Below, one piece after another: positions 9,740 through 18,557 of a DNA stretch of 64,000 nucleotides; the first letter of the stretch is position 1; every line of letters begins with the position of its first letter. The notes beneath the pieces were generated by a model. The model was not told where the DNA came from and searched no databases. It saw only the letters and a program-made list of their open reading frames with translations. The stretch is from a virus. Position numbers and translations under genes: made by a program. Location: positions 1 through 64,000 of the IMG/VR virus record IMGVR_UViG_3300030294_000015. One strand, given 5' to 3'.

Positions 9740-11083
9740 TTATACCTCCTTTAATAAATCTAGAATATTTTTTACAGAAGAAATTATATTATTATATTTT
9801 TCTTCTCCATAATTAAATGTTTCAATTGAAACTATAGTTTTTATAGTAAAATACATAAACGTATGATCTAATATCTCTGTAGCATCAAAGTTCTTTGTAT
9901 AATTACATATAACACAAATAAATTTCTTAATTAAATCATTAGGATATTCTCTTGAGTCTAGAACTCTGGCTAATACATTAGTAGCAAAATTTATATCTCT
10001 ACAAGCAAACTTAGTTTTCTTAGTTTCAGAAGTATACTTATAGTTAAAGTCTCTAACCATTCTATTATATTTATCTAATTTCTTAGTAATTTTAGGATTA
10101 GATTTAATAGCATTTTTTAATTCAGAAAAATCTATAGCAGATAAATATCTATCTCTTACTTTCTCCCATTTATCTGCTTCTTTTAATGAGTATTCTAAAT
10201 AAACTTTTAGTAGTATATCATAACTATCTGAATCTAATTGTAGGACATTATTATTTATTTTTTTATTATATTCATTAATTTTATTAACAAGTTTTTCATC
10301 TGCTAATATAGCATTATTTAAGTCTTCTTTGGATAAATTATTTATATTATCTATCCATGTATCATATTCTTTTCTTAAATATTCTGTATATAATTTAAGC
10401 TTTATATCATAATCATCATCTTCTATTTTCATAGCTTCTTTAGCCAAGTCTCTATACCCATCACTCATCTCTTTAGTAGCATTTTGAATACCAGATTCTA
10501 AATCTACAAAAGCTTGGTCAGTTCCTATTTGACTTATAGACATATTAATGAAATCTTTAGCAGCTTTGTTTAATAATGGTATATTACGACCACACATAGA
10601 TACCAAACTATTTTTCATAGAAGAAGGTAATTTATTAAATAAATTTTTGTCTTTTCCAGCTTTTACTTCTCTTATTAGATTAATTAAATCTAGAGCATCT
10701 TTACCACCAATACCAAATAGTGATTGTACAGATTCAGCATCACTATCTTTAATTTCTATACTATTCACATCAAAGTCTTCTATTTCATCTAATGGAATAT
10801 CTTGTCCTGATTTTTGATTTAATTCATCACCTGATATAATAGTATGTAAACCAGTATTTGGATCTATAGAAACAGTTTGATTAAATTCTGTTATTTCAGG
10901 TTTATTTATTACATTTATAGGGTATTCTTTATCTTCTTGTTTTTCTATTAGATCTGGTGTACCAAACATTTCTTTCATTTCTTTTTCAACTAATTCCTTA
11001 TTATATTCTGGATTAGTGATTTTTTTAATTTGTTCTAATTCCTTTTTAGTAAATGTTGATGTTGGTATATTATTATTTGACAT
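9740..11083 (-). CDS. Helical protein with two tandem repeats, 447 aa
   Basis: No family is recognised. An acidic, probably disordered N-terminus (about 110 residues) is followed by a helical body. Two imperfect repeats of about 75 residues stand next to each other: one begins DDDYDIKLKLYTEYLRKE, the next DSDSYDILLKVYLEYSLKE, and each ends with a Lys/Asn-rich helix. The start follows GAGAGATATAAT. It sits between virion-type genes, which suggests an assembly or scaffold-like role, but nothing catalytic is visible. Confidence 0.65.
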   Translation of the reverse strand: MSNNNIPTSTFTKKELEQIKKITNPEYNKELVEKEMKEMFGTPDLIEKQEDKEYPINVINKPEITEFNQTVSIDPNTGLHTIISGDELNQKSGQDIPLDEIEDFDVNSIEIKDSDAESVQSLFGIGGKDALDLINLIREVKAGKDKNLFNKLPSSMKNSLVSMCGRNIPLLNKAAKDFINMSISQIGTDQAFVDLESGIQNATKEMSDGYRDLAKEAMKIEDDDYDIKLKLYTEYLRKEYDTWIDNINNLSKEDLNNAILADEKLVNKINEYNKKINNNVLQLDSDSYDILLKVYLEYSLKEADKWEKVRDRYLSAIDFSELKNAIKSNPKITKKLDKYNRMVRDFNYKYTSETKKTKFACRDINFATNVLARVLDSREYPNDLIKKFICVICNYTKNFDATEILDHTFMYFTIKTIVSIETFNYGEEKYNNIISSVKNILDLLKEV

Positions 11084-11097
11084 ATTATATCTCTCCT

Positions 11098-11907
11098 CTA
11101 TTCTTCATCTATTTCTGAACTATGTTGCATATCTAAAATATTTCCTACAGGAATAAGTCCTACAGAATCTATTTTGAATCTAATGTCTGTTATTAATATT
11201 GACTTATATTCTGAATATAATATTGGTAGAATTATATTCTTATAAAAATCACAATTACATGTAAAGTTTTGTCGTATATAATTAGAAACACTTGAATTAT
11301 TTTTATACATATAATTTAGGATAGTATCAAACGAAAAATCTATTCCTCTCATATTCTCTAAAACAAAGTTTAAGTTAGAAATAATAAGACCTAATTCTTG
11401 ATTATCATAGTTAGACTTATTGTAAATAGTAGCAGAATCTTTTTGTTTTTTAAATCTAGCAATACCAAAAGCTTCATATAATCCTTTATATTCTGACATG
11501 ATATAATTAGCATAAAAATCTGATATAGCATTTCTAAAGTTAGATATAATTAAATTATACAGACTATATGCAGCGGTATATATATCTGTAACTTCCTCAA
11601 TATCATGGAATGTGAAATCAAATTTATTACAAACTATGTTTATAATAGATCTGTATGTACTGTCTCTTAGTATTTTTATTTGTTCTAAATATGGAGCACA
11701 ATCATCTAGATTAGAAATTTCATTTTTAAAAGTTAATTCACAAGCTGCTGGTAAATTAGATAATTCATTTACAGCATTAAATCTAAAGTTTATATTTTCA
11801 TTTATAATGTCTAATATTACATCATCATCAAATCTACTAATTATATCAGATAGATTCGATTCAGTCATTATTTTTATAGACGTTGGATCGGATAGCATGT
11901 TACTCAT
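11098..11907 (-). CDS. Hypothetical protein, 269 aa
   Basis: A predominantly helical protein with an acidic tail (SSEIDEE). The pair FTCNCDFYKN holds the only close cysteines. The start follows AAAGGAGGATTATTT. It is 14 bases from the next gene in the same direction. A virion or assembly protein by position; family unknown. Confidence 0.6.
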   Translation of the reverse strand: MSNMLSDPTSIKIMTESNLSDIISRFDDDVILDIINENINFRFNAVNELSNLPAACELTFKNEISNLDDCAPYLEQIKILRDSTYRSIINIVCNKFDFTFHDIEEVTDIYTAAYSLYNLIISNFRNAISDFYANYIMSEYKGLYEAFGIARFKKQKDSATIYNKSNYDNQELGLIISNLNFVLENMRGIDFSFDTILNYMYKNNSSVSNYIRQNFTCNCDFYKNIILPILYSEYKSILITDIRFKIDSVGLIPVGNILDMQHSSEIDEE

Positions 11908-11960
11908 AAATAATCCTCCTTTAATTTTTTAATATATTACTTCTTTGTTGTATATAGGGT

Positions 11961-11992
11961 AAAAAATAAAAATGGGAAATTAATCCCATTTT
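11961..11992 (-). terminator. Terminator on the minus strand
   Basis: On the minus strand AATGGGA..TTTCCCATT forms a hairpin followed by TTTATTTTTTACC. It ends the terminase/fibre transcript before the next tail operon. Confidence 0.75.
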
Positions 11993-11998
11993 ATATTA

Positions 11999-12367
11999 TT
12001 AATTACCATAAACTTCAGTATGTGCTTTTGTTTTACACTCTTCAATATAAGTATTATAGGTTGCAAAATTTTCAGTATCCGTTCCATTAATTTTTTCTCT
12101 TAATATTTTATATTCATCATCAGATGAGTATTTCTCTCTTATATAGTGCACTGTAAAATTATTATATCTTTCTTTTTTATCTTCATCGGTTTCTACTTTG
12201 ACAGATATAATTCCACCTTCAATCCATTTAGAATTATCCCATTTTGGTTTTATAAATCCTTGAGGACAAATTGTTTCAATACAATCACTTGGAATTGATT
12301 CACTGTCTTCTATTAAAACATCTTCTACAAAATAGCCATCACTATCAATTTTTAATACTTTTTTCAT
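11999..12367 (-). CDS. Fibre-associated small protein, about 122 aa
   Basis: The start is ATG 12367 after GGGTAGGTG, overlapping the end region of the fibre gene. The N-terminus (KVLKIDSDGYFVEDVLIED) and an SKWIEGG motif resemble small proteins that follow tail-fibre genes in Firmicute phages and prophages, which are proposed fibre chaperones or tip proteins. This comparison is from memory of the family, not a search. It probably acts with the protein encoded just upstream. Confidence 0.55.
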   Translation of the reverse strand: MKKVLKIDSDGYFVEDVLIEDSESIPSDCIETICPQGFIKPKWDNSKWIEGGIISVKVETDEDKKERYNNFTVHYIREKYSSDDEYKILREKINGTDTENFATYNTYIEECKTKAHTEVYGN

Positions 12368-12368
12368 C

Positions 12369-12794
12369 TTAAACACCTACCCTAAAACTTATACCATCTA
12401 AAGAAACACATTTGTCAATATAAGTATTTATTTTTACTTCTCCAATATTATTTATCTCTATTGACGTCAGATTAATGACACTACTAGTTGGTGTTTTTCC
12501 TGAATTTTGTGAAAATTTAACTATTGCTAAAGGTCTATAAGATTCAGGCATTTGAAATATTACAGTTCCAGAAACCGTTGCACTTGTTCCTCCATTGGTT
12601 ACACTACCCTTTAAATGTACATATCCCAATGAATCTTTACAGTAACCAACTGTACTATAACCATTTCCATAGTTTACCCAAGAATTAATTAATGTTGGAT
12701 CTATTGGACTTTCACATGTTGTTATTAAAGATATTATTTTATCTTTAAAATTTGATAATATAGAATATAAATTATCTTTGTTAATTAAACTCAT
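12369..12794 (-). CDS. Tail fibre / receptor-binding-type protein, 141 aa
   Basis: A helical N-terminus (about 25 residues) leads to a beta-rich head that begins SWVNYGNGYSTVGYCKDSLG and continues VHLKGSVTNGG. The W...Y.KD..G.V.LKG pattern is common in small C-terminal fibre domains of Firmicute phages. It lacks a long shaft, so it may be a tip or short fibre. The start follows AAAGGAGGAATAATA. It lies between the terminase and the small fibre-associated gene. Confidence 0.6.
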   Translation of the reverse strand: MSLINKDNLYSILSNFKDKIISLITTCESPIDPTLINSWVNYGNGYSTVGYCKDSLGYVHLKGSVTNGGTSATVSGTVIFQMPESYRPLAIVKFSQNSGKTPTSSVINLTSIEINNIGEVKINTYIDKCVSLDGISFRVGV

Positions 12795-12814
12795 TATTAT
12801 TCCTCCTTTAATAA

Positions 12815-15007
12815 TTAATCATCACCATAAAATCCTGTAAATACTTCATCAGGAATTTTAAATCCTTGTGATTGAACATTTCTTGTCATACATTCCATTT
12901 CTACATCAGTCATATTATTTGATTTAGCATATGCATCTCTTCCGTGTTTTGTTTGTAATATCTTTTCAAGAGCGTCATTATCTCTTTGTCTTTCTTCTTC
13001 CATCCATTGTTTGTATGTTTTACCAGCACCTTGTTTTAAGAAATTAATTTCTTTTTGTACTAAATCATCTGTTTCTAAATATGTTTCTATTTCTGAAGTT
13101 ATATCATTATAACCATCATTAAAACTAATAGCTTCTTCATACTTATCTTCATCATTTTTAATAGAACCTAATTGTACTCCCCAATTTTCTTCTAGGTGAT
13201 TAGGTGAACCTTCATACCATACATATAAAGCTAATAAATAAGACATTAGTTGGTCATCATGACCTGTATTACTATGATCTATTCTGTTTCTCTTTCTAAC
13301 TAATGTTTTTAATTCTTTAGCTAATATAGGAGATATAAATTTACCTTTATGATTATTAACTCTGATTCTAAGTATTTCCATTAGTGTTTCTCTAGAATTT
13401 CCAGTATTATCAAAACCATAATTTTTAACTAAAGCTTTTCTCTTGCTTAAAGTTTGACCTAAACTAGATCTATCTTCGATAACCTTTTCTTTATATTCAA
13501 AGTACAATCTATTTTTAATACTTGAATTCTTTAAGTCAGCTAATACTGCTTGTCCAAAACCACCATTTCTTTCTACATTAATTATACATTTAGAATTTGG
13601 CAAACAAGTCATTACATATTGGTATATAACCATAGCAAATTCATGTTGATTAATATAGTTACAATTAAAGTCCGCTACAACTTCAGTGGTTCTTGAGTTA
13701 ATTACGGTAAACGTAGATGAGTCTCTACTCAAACCTCCAGAAACGTCGACTCCGATTATGAATGTATCTCTTAATAACTCAATATTGTTCATAGCTTGTT
13801 TATAAATATTGACTCTATAGTGTCCTATTGGAACAGTTGCTAAAGGTTCTTTTAAACATAAAGATTCTATTAATGCTAAGTCAGATTTACTAAATGGATT
13901 ATCTCCAGAAGCTTCAGACCATTCAAGTAATACTTCTCTTCTGATAGCATCCCAATCTTTTTGCATTTCAAGACATATAGATCTAAACCATGCTTCAGAT
14001 CTTCCTAATTGTTGATACGTGAACCTAATATGAATAAATGTAGAATTTTCATTCTTATTTAGTATATCTCTTATTTCATTTATAGGTAAATCATACCACA
14101 TTTCATTAAACTCTGTTGCTAATTCTGTCATTCTATAAGCATAAGCACCTTCTTCAGTAGTTAAATCTCCAGGAGTTGTAGTAATAGCAATTCCATAAGG
14201 AGCATTATTTCTCTTTGCATTTTCTGATGCTGTTTTATAAGCAGGAGTAGCAGATAAGTAAACTATATTATTATATGGAATAAACGCAAATTCATCATAC
14301 CATTGTCTAGGTTGAGTACATCCTCTTCCTAGGGTATTAGCTTTAATTTTACTATTAGCAGAAGCAACTGTTACTATTCTATTTCTATTCATAGAATTTT
14401 CTAATATTTCTACTCTATCAATAGTTTTTACTTTCTTGCCAGTAACAGGATCGACTAAATCTTGAGACATTTGTAAGTATGATGGTAAAGCTCTACGTAT
14501 TTCTTTAAGTCTTGCTAAATTTAATTTACTATCTTCAAATTTCTTATTAATGAATGCCATTTCAGAGTTTCTAGTACCAAATAAGAATTCCCATAGTATT
14601 CTACAAATTACAGCTATTGTTTTACCATGTTGTCGAGGTAATTCACAGAATACATTCCAATTATTTATAAGACAATAGTTTAATGCTAAATTTCCTCTAT
14701 GTAATTCATACATTTTACCAGAATTAGCAGAACCACCCTGTTCAGGAATACGTAATACTTCTCTTAGAAAGTACCAATAATTATATGTACATTCTCTAAA
14801 TACTCTTTGTTTTATTTGATAATTTATATTTGGATCTCTAGGATCAATAGACATTAGTAATGGATCTGTAACGGCTAAAAAGAAACTATTATTTTGTATT
14901 CCTTTAGATCTAAGAATGACATGCATATTCATATATGATGTATTCTTAGTATTATTCTGTATGTAATACTTCTTATTAGCCATAACTGGAGCTTGTAATA
15001 AAGCCAT
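12815..15007 (-). CDS. Terminase large subunit (T4 gp17-like, DNA-packaging ATPase and nuclease)
   Basis: This 730-residue protein has every expected catalytic motif. Walker A is LPRQHGKT (about residue 123) and Walker B is YDEFAF (about 237). The RNase H-like nuclease acids are in VDVSGG (about 419), NVERNGG (about 477) and GHDDQ (about 584). It docks on the portal, pumps DNA into the prohead and cuts the concatemer. The start is ATG 15007 after GAGAGGAGGAAATTTA. A degenerate FMxR-like motif (CMTRN) lies near residue 708. Two divergent copies of its ATPase region lie directly upstream in the same orientation. Confidence 0.9.
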   Translation of the reverse strand: MALLQAPVMANKKYYIQNNTKNTSYMNMHVILRSKGIQNNSFFLAVTDPLLMSIDPRDPNINYQIKQRVFRECTYNYWYFLREVLRIPEQGGSANSGKMYELHRGNLALNYCLINNWNVFCELPRQHGKTIAVICRILWEFLFGTRNSEMAFINKKFEDSKLNLARLKEIRRALPSYLQMSQDLVDPVTGKKVKTIDRVEILENSMNRNRIVTVASANSKIKANTLGRGCTQPRQWYDEFAFIPYNNIVYLSATPAYKTASENAKRNNAPYGIAITTTPGDLTTEEGAYAYRMTELATEFNEMWYDLPINEIRDILNKNENSTFIHIRFTYQQLGRSEAWFRSICLEMQKDWDAIRREVLLEWSEASGDNPFSKSDLALIESLCLKEPLATVPIGHYRVNIYKQAMNNIELLRDTFIIGVDVSGGLSRDSSTFTVINSRTTEVVADFNCNYINQHEFAMVIYQYVMTCLPNSKCIINVERNGGFGQAVLADLKNSSIKNRLYFEYKEKVIEDRSSLGQTLSKRKALVKNYGFDNTGNSRETLMEILRIRVNNHKGKFISPILAKELKTLVRKRNRIDHSNTGHDDQLMSYLLALYVWYEGSPNHLEENWGVQLGSIKNDEDKYEEAISFNDGYNDITSEIETYLETDDLVQKEINFLKQGAGKTYKQWMEEERQRDNDALEKILQTKHGRDAYAKSNNMTDVEMECMTRNVQSQGFKIPDEVFTGFYGDD

Positions 15008-15051
15008 TAAATTTCCTCCTCTCACATAAATTACTTAAATGTTGAAAGGAG

Positions 15052-15080
15052 GTAAAACTCAGAAGGGATTTACCCTTCTG
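15052..15080 (-). terminator. Terminator between terminase paralogue and terminase
   Basis: CAGAAGGG / CCCTTCTG is a perfect stem with a five-base loop; on the minus strand it is followed by AGTTTTACC. It implies partial transcriptional separation of the terminase from the degenerate copies. Confidence 0.6.
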
Positions 15081-15092
15081 AATTAATTAACA

Positions 15093-15257
15093 TTATTTAG
15101 TTTCATCAAATATATCTACAGAATGTTTTTCTACTATCTCTAATGTCTTACTATTATCATGAGTATTAATTACAGTAGGTGCAACACTTTCTAATACACT
15201 AATACTTCCATCTTTAAATATCCTAATAACAATACCATGCTTTTCATTTATAATATT
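15093..15257 (-). other. ATG-less reading frame; possible -1 frameshift extension of the terminase paralogue
   Basis: A coding-like frame of 54 residues, ending VDIFDETK and a TAA stop, starts where the upstream paralogue ends but lies in the -1 frame. It contains no ATG. The heptamer T TTA AAA at 15263-15257 (minus strand) stands in the correct zero-frame register for tandem tRNA slippage, six bases before the zero-frame stop. Frameshifted product: terminase-like domain plus 54 residues. Alternatives are a fixed frameshift mutation or a small gene with a rare ATT/ATA start. Confidence 0.45.
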
Positions 15258-16366
15258 TTTAAATCATCCATTATACTTATTCTTTCATATGTAAGATTGT
15301 CTTCAATCCATTCTAATAGAACAGATTTTTTGATAGTCTCTTTATCATCATTCAATGATCTAGAAATTTGAAGATACCATTCTTGTGAAAAATACAATTG
15401 TTTATATGTATATCTGATGTGTACAAATGAATTACTTGATTTTTTAGAAACCATATCTTTAATATCTTCAACAGATTTATCATACCATGTATCATCAAAT
15501 TTAATTCCACTATTCATTAAATCAAATACATATTTTTGAGAAGGTATTCTTTTATCACCAGAAAAAGTTGTAGCTATAATACCATATGGATTTTTATCTT
15601 TTTCTGATACTTGTTTAATTATATCATTGAATATTTTTAGTTTTTCCTCAGATAATAATATATCTATATTATTAATATTAACTAGATCAAAATAACATTG
15701 TCTAGGTTGAGTTAATCCTCTAGCTACTATTTCCGATTTTTGTTTGGTATTTCCTGAAGGTATACAAATAATTTTATTATGATTTAAATTATTTAATAAT
15801 TTTTCTTTATAATCCTTATGATTAGTCATTGCTTTAAATATTATTCCTTTTTCCATTCGTAGGTATGATGGTAATAATTTTCTGAGATCTTTAAATTTAG
15901 TTAAATCCAATTGATTTTTTTCAAAGCTTTTATCTATAAATGAAGTGTTTAAATATTTAGTACCAAATAAGAACTCCCATAATATTCTACATAATACAGA
16001 TATATCTTTATATCCATAAGTTGGTAATTCTAATATAGTATTTAAATTATTTATAACACAGAAATTTAATGCTAGATTACCTTTATGTAATTCGTACATT
16101 TTATAAGGTATATTAGAACCTTGTATTGGTATTCTTACAATTTCTCTTAGAAAGTACCAATAATTTAATGTACATTCTTTAAATATTCTTTGTTTAATTT
16201 CATATGATAAATTTGGATCATATGGATCAAGATTTTCTAAAGACTCATCAAATAATGCTAAAAAGAATTTATTATTTTCAACTTTCTCCTGTTTTAATAT
16301 TGCAACCATTTTTACGAATGACATATTCTTAGTTGTGACATGAATATTGTATTTAATTTCTTCCAT
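15248..16366 (-). CDS. Terminase-like paralogue, ATPase motifs lost, no nuclease domain
   Basis: This 372-residue protein aligns along its whole length with the first 370 residues of the true terminase. Shared blocks include FKECTLNYWYFLREIVRIP, KMYELHKGNLALNFC and CRILWEFLFGTK. The Walker A lysine/threonine site is replaced (LPTYGYKDISV against LPRQHGKTIAV), and the Walker B DE becomes FD. The RNase H-like nuclease domain is absent. It cannot be a standard packaging ATPase. It could be a structural or regulatory subunit of the motor, or a decaying duplicate. The frame is intact over 1.1 kb with a good start (AAGGAGGAAAATAAA), which argues for selection. See the possible frameshift extension. 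Confidence 0.8.
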   Translation of the reverse strand: MEEIKYNIHVTTKNMSFVKMVAILKQEKVENNKFFLALFDESLENLDPYDPNLSYEIKQRIFKECTLNYWYFLREIVRIPIQGSNIPYKMYELHKGNLALNFCVINNLNTILELPTYGYKDISVLCRILWEFLFGTKYLNTSFIDKSFEKNQLDLTKFKDLRKLLPSYLRMEKGIIFKAMTNHKDYKEKLLNNLNHNKIICIPSGNTKQKSEIVARGLTQPRQCYFDLVNINNIDILLSEEKLKIFNDIIKQVSEKDKNPYGIIATTFSGDKRIPSQKYVFDLMNSGIKFDDTWYDKSVEDIKDMVSKKSSNSFVHIRYTYKQLYFSQEWYLQISRSLNDDKETIKKSVLLEWIEDNLTYERISIMDDLKIL

Positions 16367-16394
16367 TTTATTTTCCTCCTTATATTTAAAATAA

Positions 16395-16420
16395 AGATAA
16401 CAGAAATTAATCTGTCATCT
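16395..16420 (-). terminator. Terminator between the two terminase paralogues
   Basis: AGATAACAGA / TCTGTCATCT forms a hairpin with one mismatch and a six-base loop, followed on the minus strand by TTTATTTTA. Confidence 0.5.
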
Positions 16421-16427
16421 TATTACA

Positions 16428-17309
16428 TTATTCTGATTTTGTATAATGATTAGCTTTATATTTCTCTTCTAATGATTCAGCTTCTTCATCTGTCATATCG
16501 TCATATAACATAAATATTTCTTTTAATAATCTATCTGTATTATTATCTAATTTTTCAAATTGTTCTTTAATCCATTCATTAGAATATCCTAAAGTTTTTA
16601 CATCATAATTTAACATTTTAAAATTATGACCACTATGATCTTTAGTAAATCTATATTTAATGTTTCTAGAATCTCCACTAGAATTACTTATTATTGTAGT
16701 AATTCCAGTATCTAATAAAAATTTAGATGGAGCTAAATCAGACACATTCATATAAATTATCAAACCTATATTTATATTATTGCTATTCAATTTTTCAAAT
16801 TGTTCTTTATCATAATTATGATATAATATTCTTGATGATAATTCATTAAGAGGTTTAATCTTTAAATATTTAGGTATATTATCATATAACTTTGATATAT
16901 CCATATTCTTAGCCTCACTATATTTATCAGTAGTATAAAACATTATACATTCATCTGTGAATAATAACTTATACATCATATATCCAATAATTAAATCATT
17001 TACATGAGTACCTTTTGGATGATCCACAACTATATTATTTTTATTAGTATGTACTAATTTAATACTCATAAAACCAGTTATATCTATTGGCATTGGTATT
17101 AATTCATCATTTACATTTATTTTAAGCTTGTCCAAGAAGTACAAAGGATTATTCATACAATTATGTAATTCTAATACACCTTTATATTTTTCATCTATTG
17201 TGTCATTGATTGCAATATTTCCATCTTCATTTAATACATCAATCACCTTACATTTTTTATCTGATGCAATATCAGAATACAATTTTAGAAAGTTATCATT
17301 TAATTTCAT
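16428..17309 (-). CDS. Second, more divergent terminase-like paralogue, 293 aa
   Basis: The start is ATG 17309 after AGGTGTTATAAA. The order of blocks follows the terminase ATPase region: PLYFLDKLKI corresponds to YWYFLREVLRI, then a degenerate Walker A region (DHPKGTHVNDLIIGY), then MYKLLFTDECIMFYTTDKYSEAKN for LWEFLFGT..AFINKKFEDSKLN, NIPKYLKI for ALPSYLQM, and LGYSNEWIKEQFEKLDNNTD for LGRSEAWFRSICLEMQKDWD. Catalytic ATPase residues and the nuclease are gone. It lies immediately upstream of the first paralogue, making a three-gene tandem family. Function unknown. Confidence 0.65.
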   Translation of the reverse strand: MKLNDNFLKLYSDIASDKKCKVIDVLNEDGNIAINDTIDEKYKGVLELHNCMNNPLYFLDKLKINVNDELIPMPIDITGFMSIKLVHTNKNNIVVDHPKGTHVNDLIIGYMMYKLLFTDECIMFYTTDKYSEAKNMDISKLYDNIPKYLKIKPLNELSSRILYHNYDKEQFEKLNSNNINIGLIIYMNVSDLAPSKFLLDTGITTIISNSSGDSRNIKYRFTKDHSGHNFKMLNYDVKTLGYSNEWIKEQFEKLDNNTDRLLKEIFMLYDDMTDEEAESLEEKYKANHYTKSE

Positions 17310-17381
17310 TTTATAACACCTCATTCATAATATTTTACATTTATTAGTTATTTACTTATTATCTTTTGAAATATCGTATTT

Positions 17382-18227
17382 TTAATCTGTTATTTCTATC
17401 TCTTCAACAGTAACATACTTAGGTTCATTTTTAATTTTATTAAATTTTCCTTCAGAAATTTTAGATAATATTTCAACTAATGCTTGTGCATTTGTTTTTT
17501 CTAATATATTTCTGACTCCTGATGGTATTATAGTATCTATTATTTCTTGATTAATTATAGGATCATCTGATATAGCAATATCACTTAACATTTTTGTTTC
17601 ATCTGTAATTTCAATAGTGATATCTTCGTATGGGTCTGTAATATCTTTTAATATTTCTTCACTATTTTCTTTTAAATACTTACTTACTTTAGTATAAGAT
17701 TTATCAATACTATCTTCACCAAAACCACGGAATTTAACTCGACTAGGAAATACTTTCACTAGATTTCCTGAATCATCTCTTTTGATTGTAATTGCAATTC
17801 CAAAAATATGTAATATTTGATTGACTTGTAATACTAATCCAGTATCTTGAAACCACTTCCATGATTTTTCTTTGGAATATGGATTTTCTGGATATGATTC
17901 TCTATTATTATTATGGTTTTCCATATATATTACAGGTATTTCTAGATCTTCAGCATACTTTATTTCTTTTATAGTATTATTCCCTACATAACTATCTTTA
18001 TCTATGATATATACAATGTCACTCATTCTTATTTTCTTTAAATGGTTTTGAAATAACATTTCTTGTTGTTCTTCATCTAAATTTTCTACATCAGTATGAT
18101 CAAATATAGTTGGAGCTAATACAATAGCCCCTCCTAATGTAAATTCTCTTATTTTCTTTTGGAATTCCTCTTTAAACTTATTACTTCCAGATAGACATAT
18201 TACTTTCCCTTTAATATCAATATTCAT
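17382..18227 (-). CDS. SLOG / nucleoside 2-deoxyribosyltransferase-like protein, 281 aa
   Basis: The first 125 residues read as a Rossmann-like nucleotide-processing domain: GKVICLSGSNKF at the N-terminus, MSDIVYIID in the middle, and GNNTIKEIKYAEDLEIPVIY at the end. This is the G..T..E...A pattern of the deoxyribosyltransferase/SLOG group. The remaining 150 residues are unassigned. A role in nucleotide salvage, base modification or nucleotide signalling is possible; the sequence does not decide. The last residues EIEITD match the C-termini of the unrelated AP2-type genes in this island. The start follows AAAGGAGATATGAT. Confidence 0.6.
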   Translation of the reverse strand: MNIDIKGKVICLSGSNKFKEEFQKKIREFTLGGAIVLAPTIFDHTDVENLDEEQQEMLFQNHLKKIRMSDIVYIIDKDSYVGNNTIKEIKYAEDLEIPVIYMENHNNNRESYPENPYSKEKSWKWFQDTGLVLQVNQILHIFGIAITIKRDDSGNLVKVFPSRVKFRGFGEDSIDKSYTKVSKYLKENSEEILKDITDPYEDITIEITDETKMLSDIAISDDPIINQEIIDTIIPSGVRNILEKTNAQALVEILSKISEGKFNKIKNEPKYVTVEEIEITD

Positions 18228-18228
18228 A

Positions 18229-18309
18229 TCATATCTCCTTTATATTACAATTTCTAGCACGTTTTTTAAGAATATCCCAATAATGGTATTCTGATTTTTT
18301 AAATCCCAT
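18229..18309 (-). CDS. Possible 26-aa peptide
   Basis: ATG 18309 has an excellent site, GGAGG, nine bases upstream, inside the end of the preceding gene. The frame runs 26 codons (MGFKKSEYHYWDILKKRA...) to TGA, one base before the ATG of the SLOG-like gene. It is basic and aromatic. It may be a real micro-gene or a translational coupling device; no function is evident. Confidence 0.4.
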   Translation of the reverse strand: MGFKKSEYHYWDILKKRARNCNIKEI

Positions 18310-18553
18310 AATTTATAACCTCCAATTCTAATTTAATAATTAAATTGTATAATTTCTTATCATCCATATTTTTTAAAGTATCTAAATCATATTCTGGTTT
18401 ATATTGTTTAATGATTTCTATTAATTGAGCTTTTGTATATGATTTTCCACTACGACGATTTAATAAAACATTTTTAATATGATTTAAATTAGGATTATCA
18501 TTTCCTTTTTCATCAATTAATTTAATAAGATCTTTTATATCATTTCCATTCAA
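18299..18553 (-). CDS. Small helical protein, 84 aa
   Basis: The product is helical with many charged residues; the segment SYTKAQLIEIIKQYKPEYD followed by LDTLKNMDDKKLYNLIIKL resembles SAP-like or other helix-extension-helix nucleic-acid-binding units. That comparison is a guess. It follows the AP2-type gene by 4 bases and overlaps the possible 26-aa gene. Confidence 0.55.
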   Translation of the reverse strand: MNGNDIKDLIKLIDEKGNDNPNLNHIKNVLLNRRSGKSYTKAQLIEIIKQYKPEYDLDTLKNMDDKKLYNLIIKLELEVINYGI

Positions 18554-18557
18554 ATAA

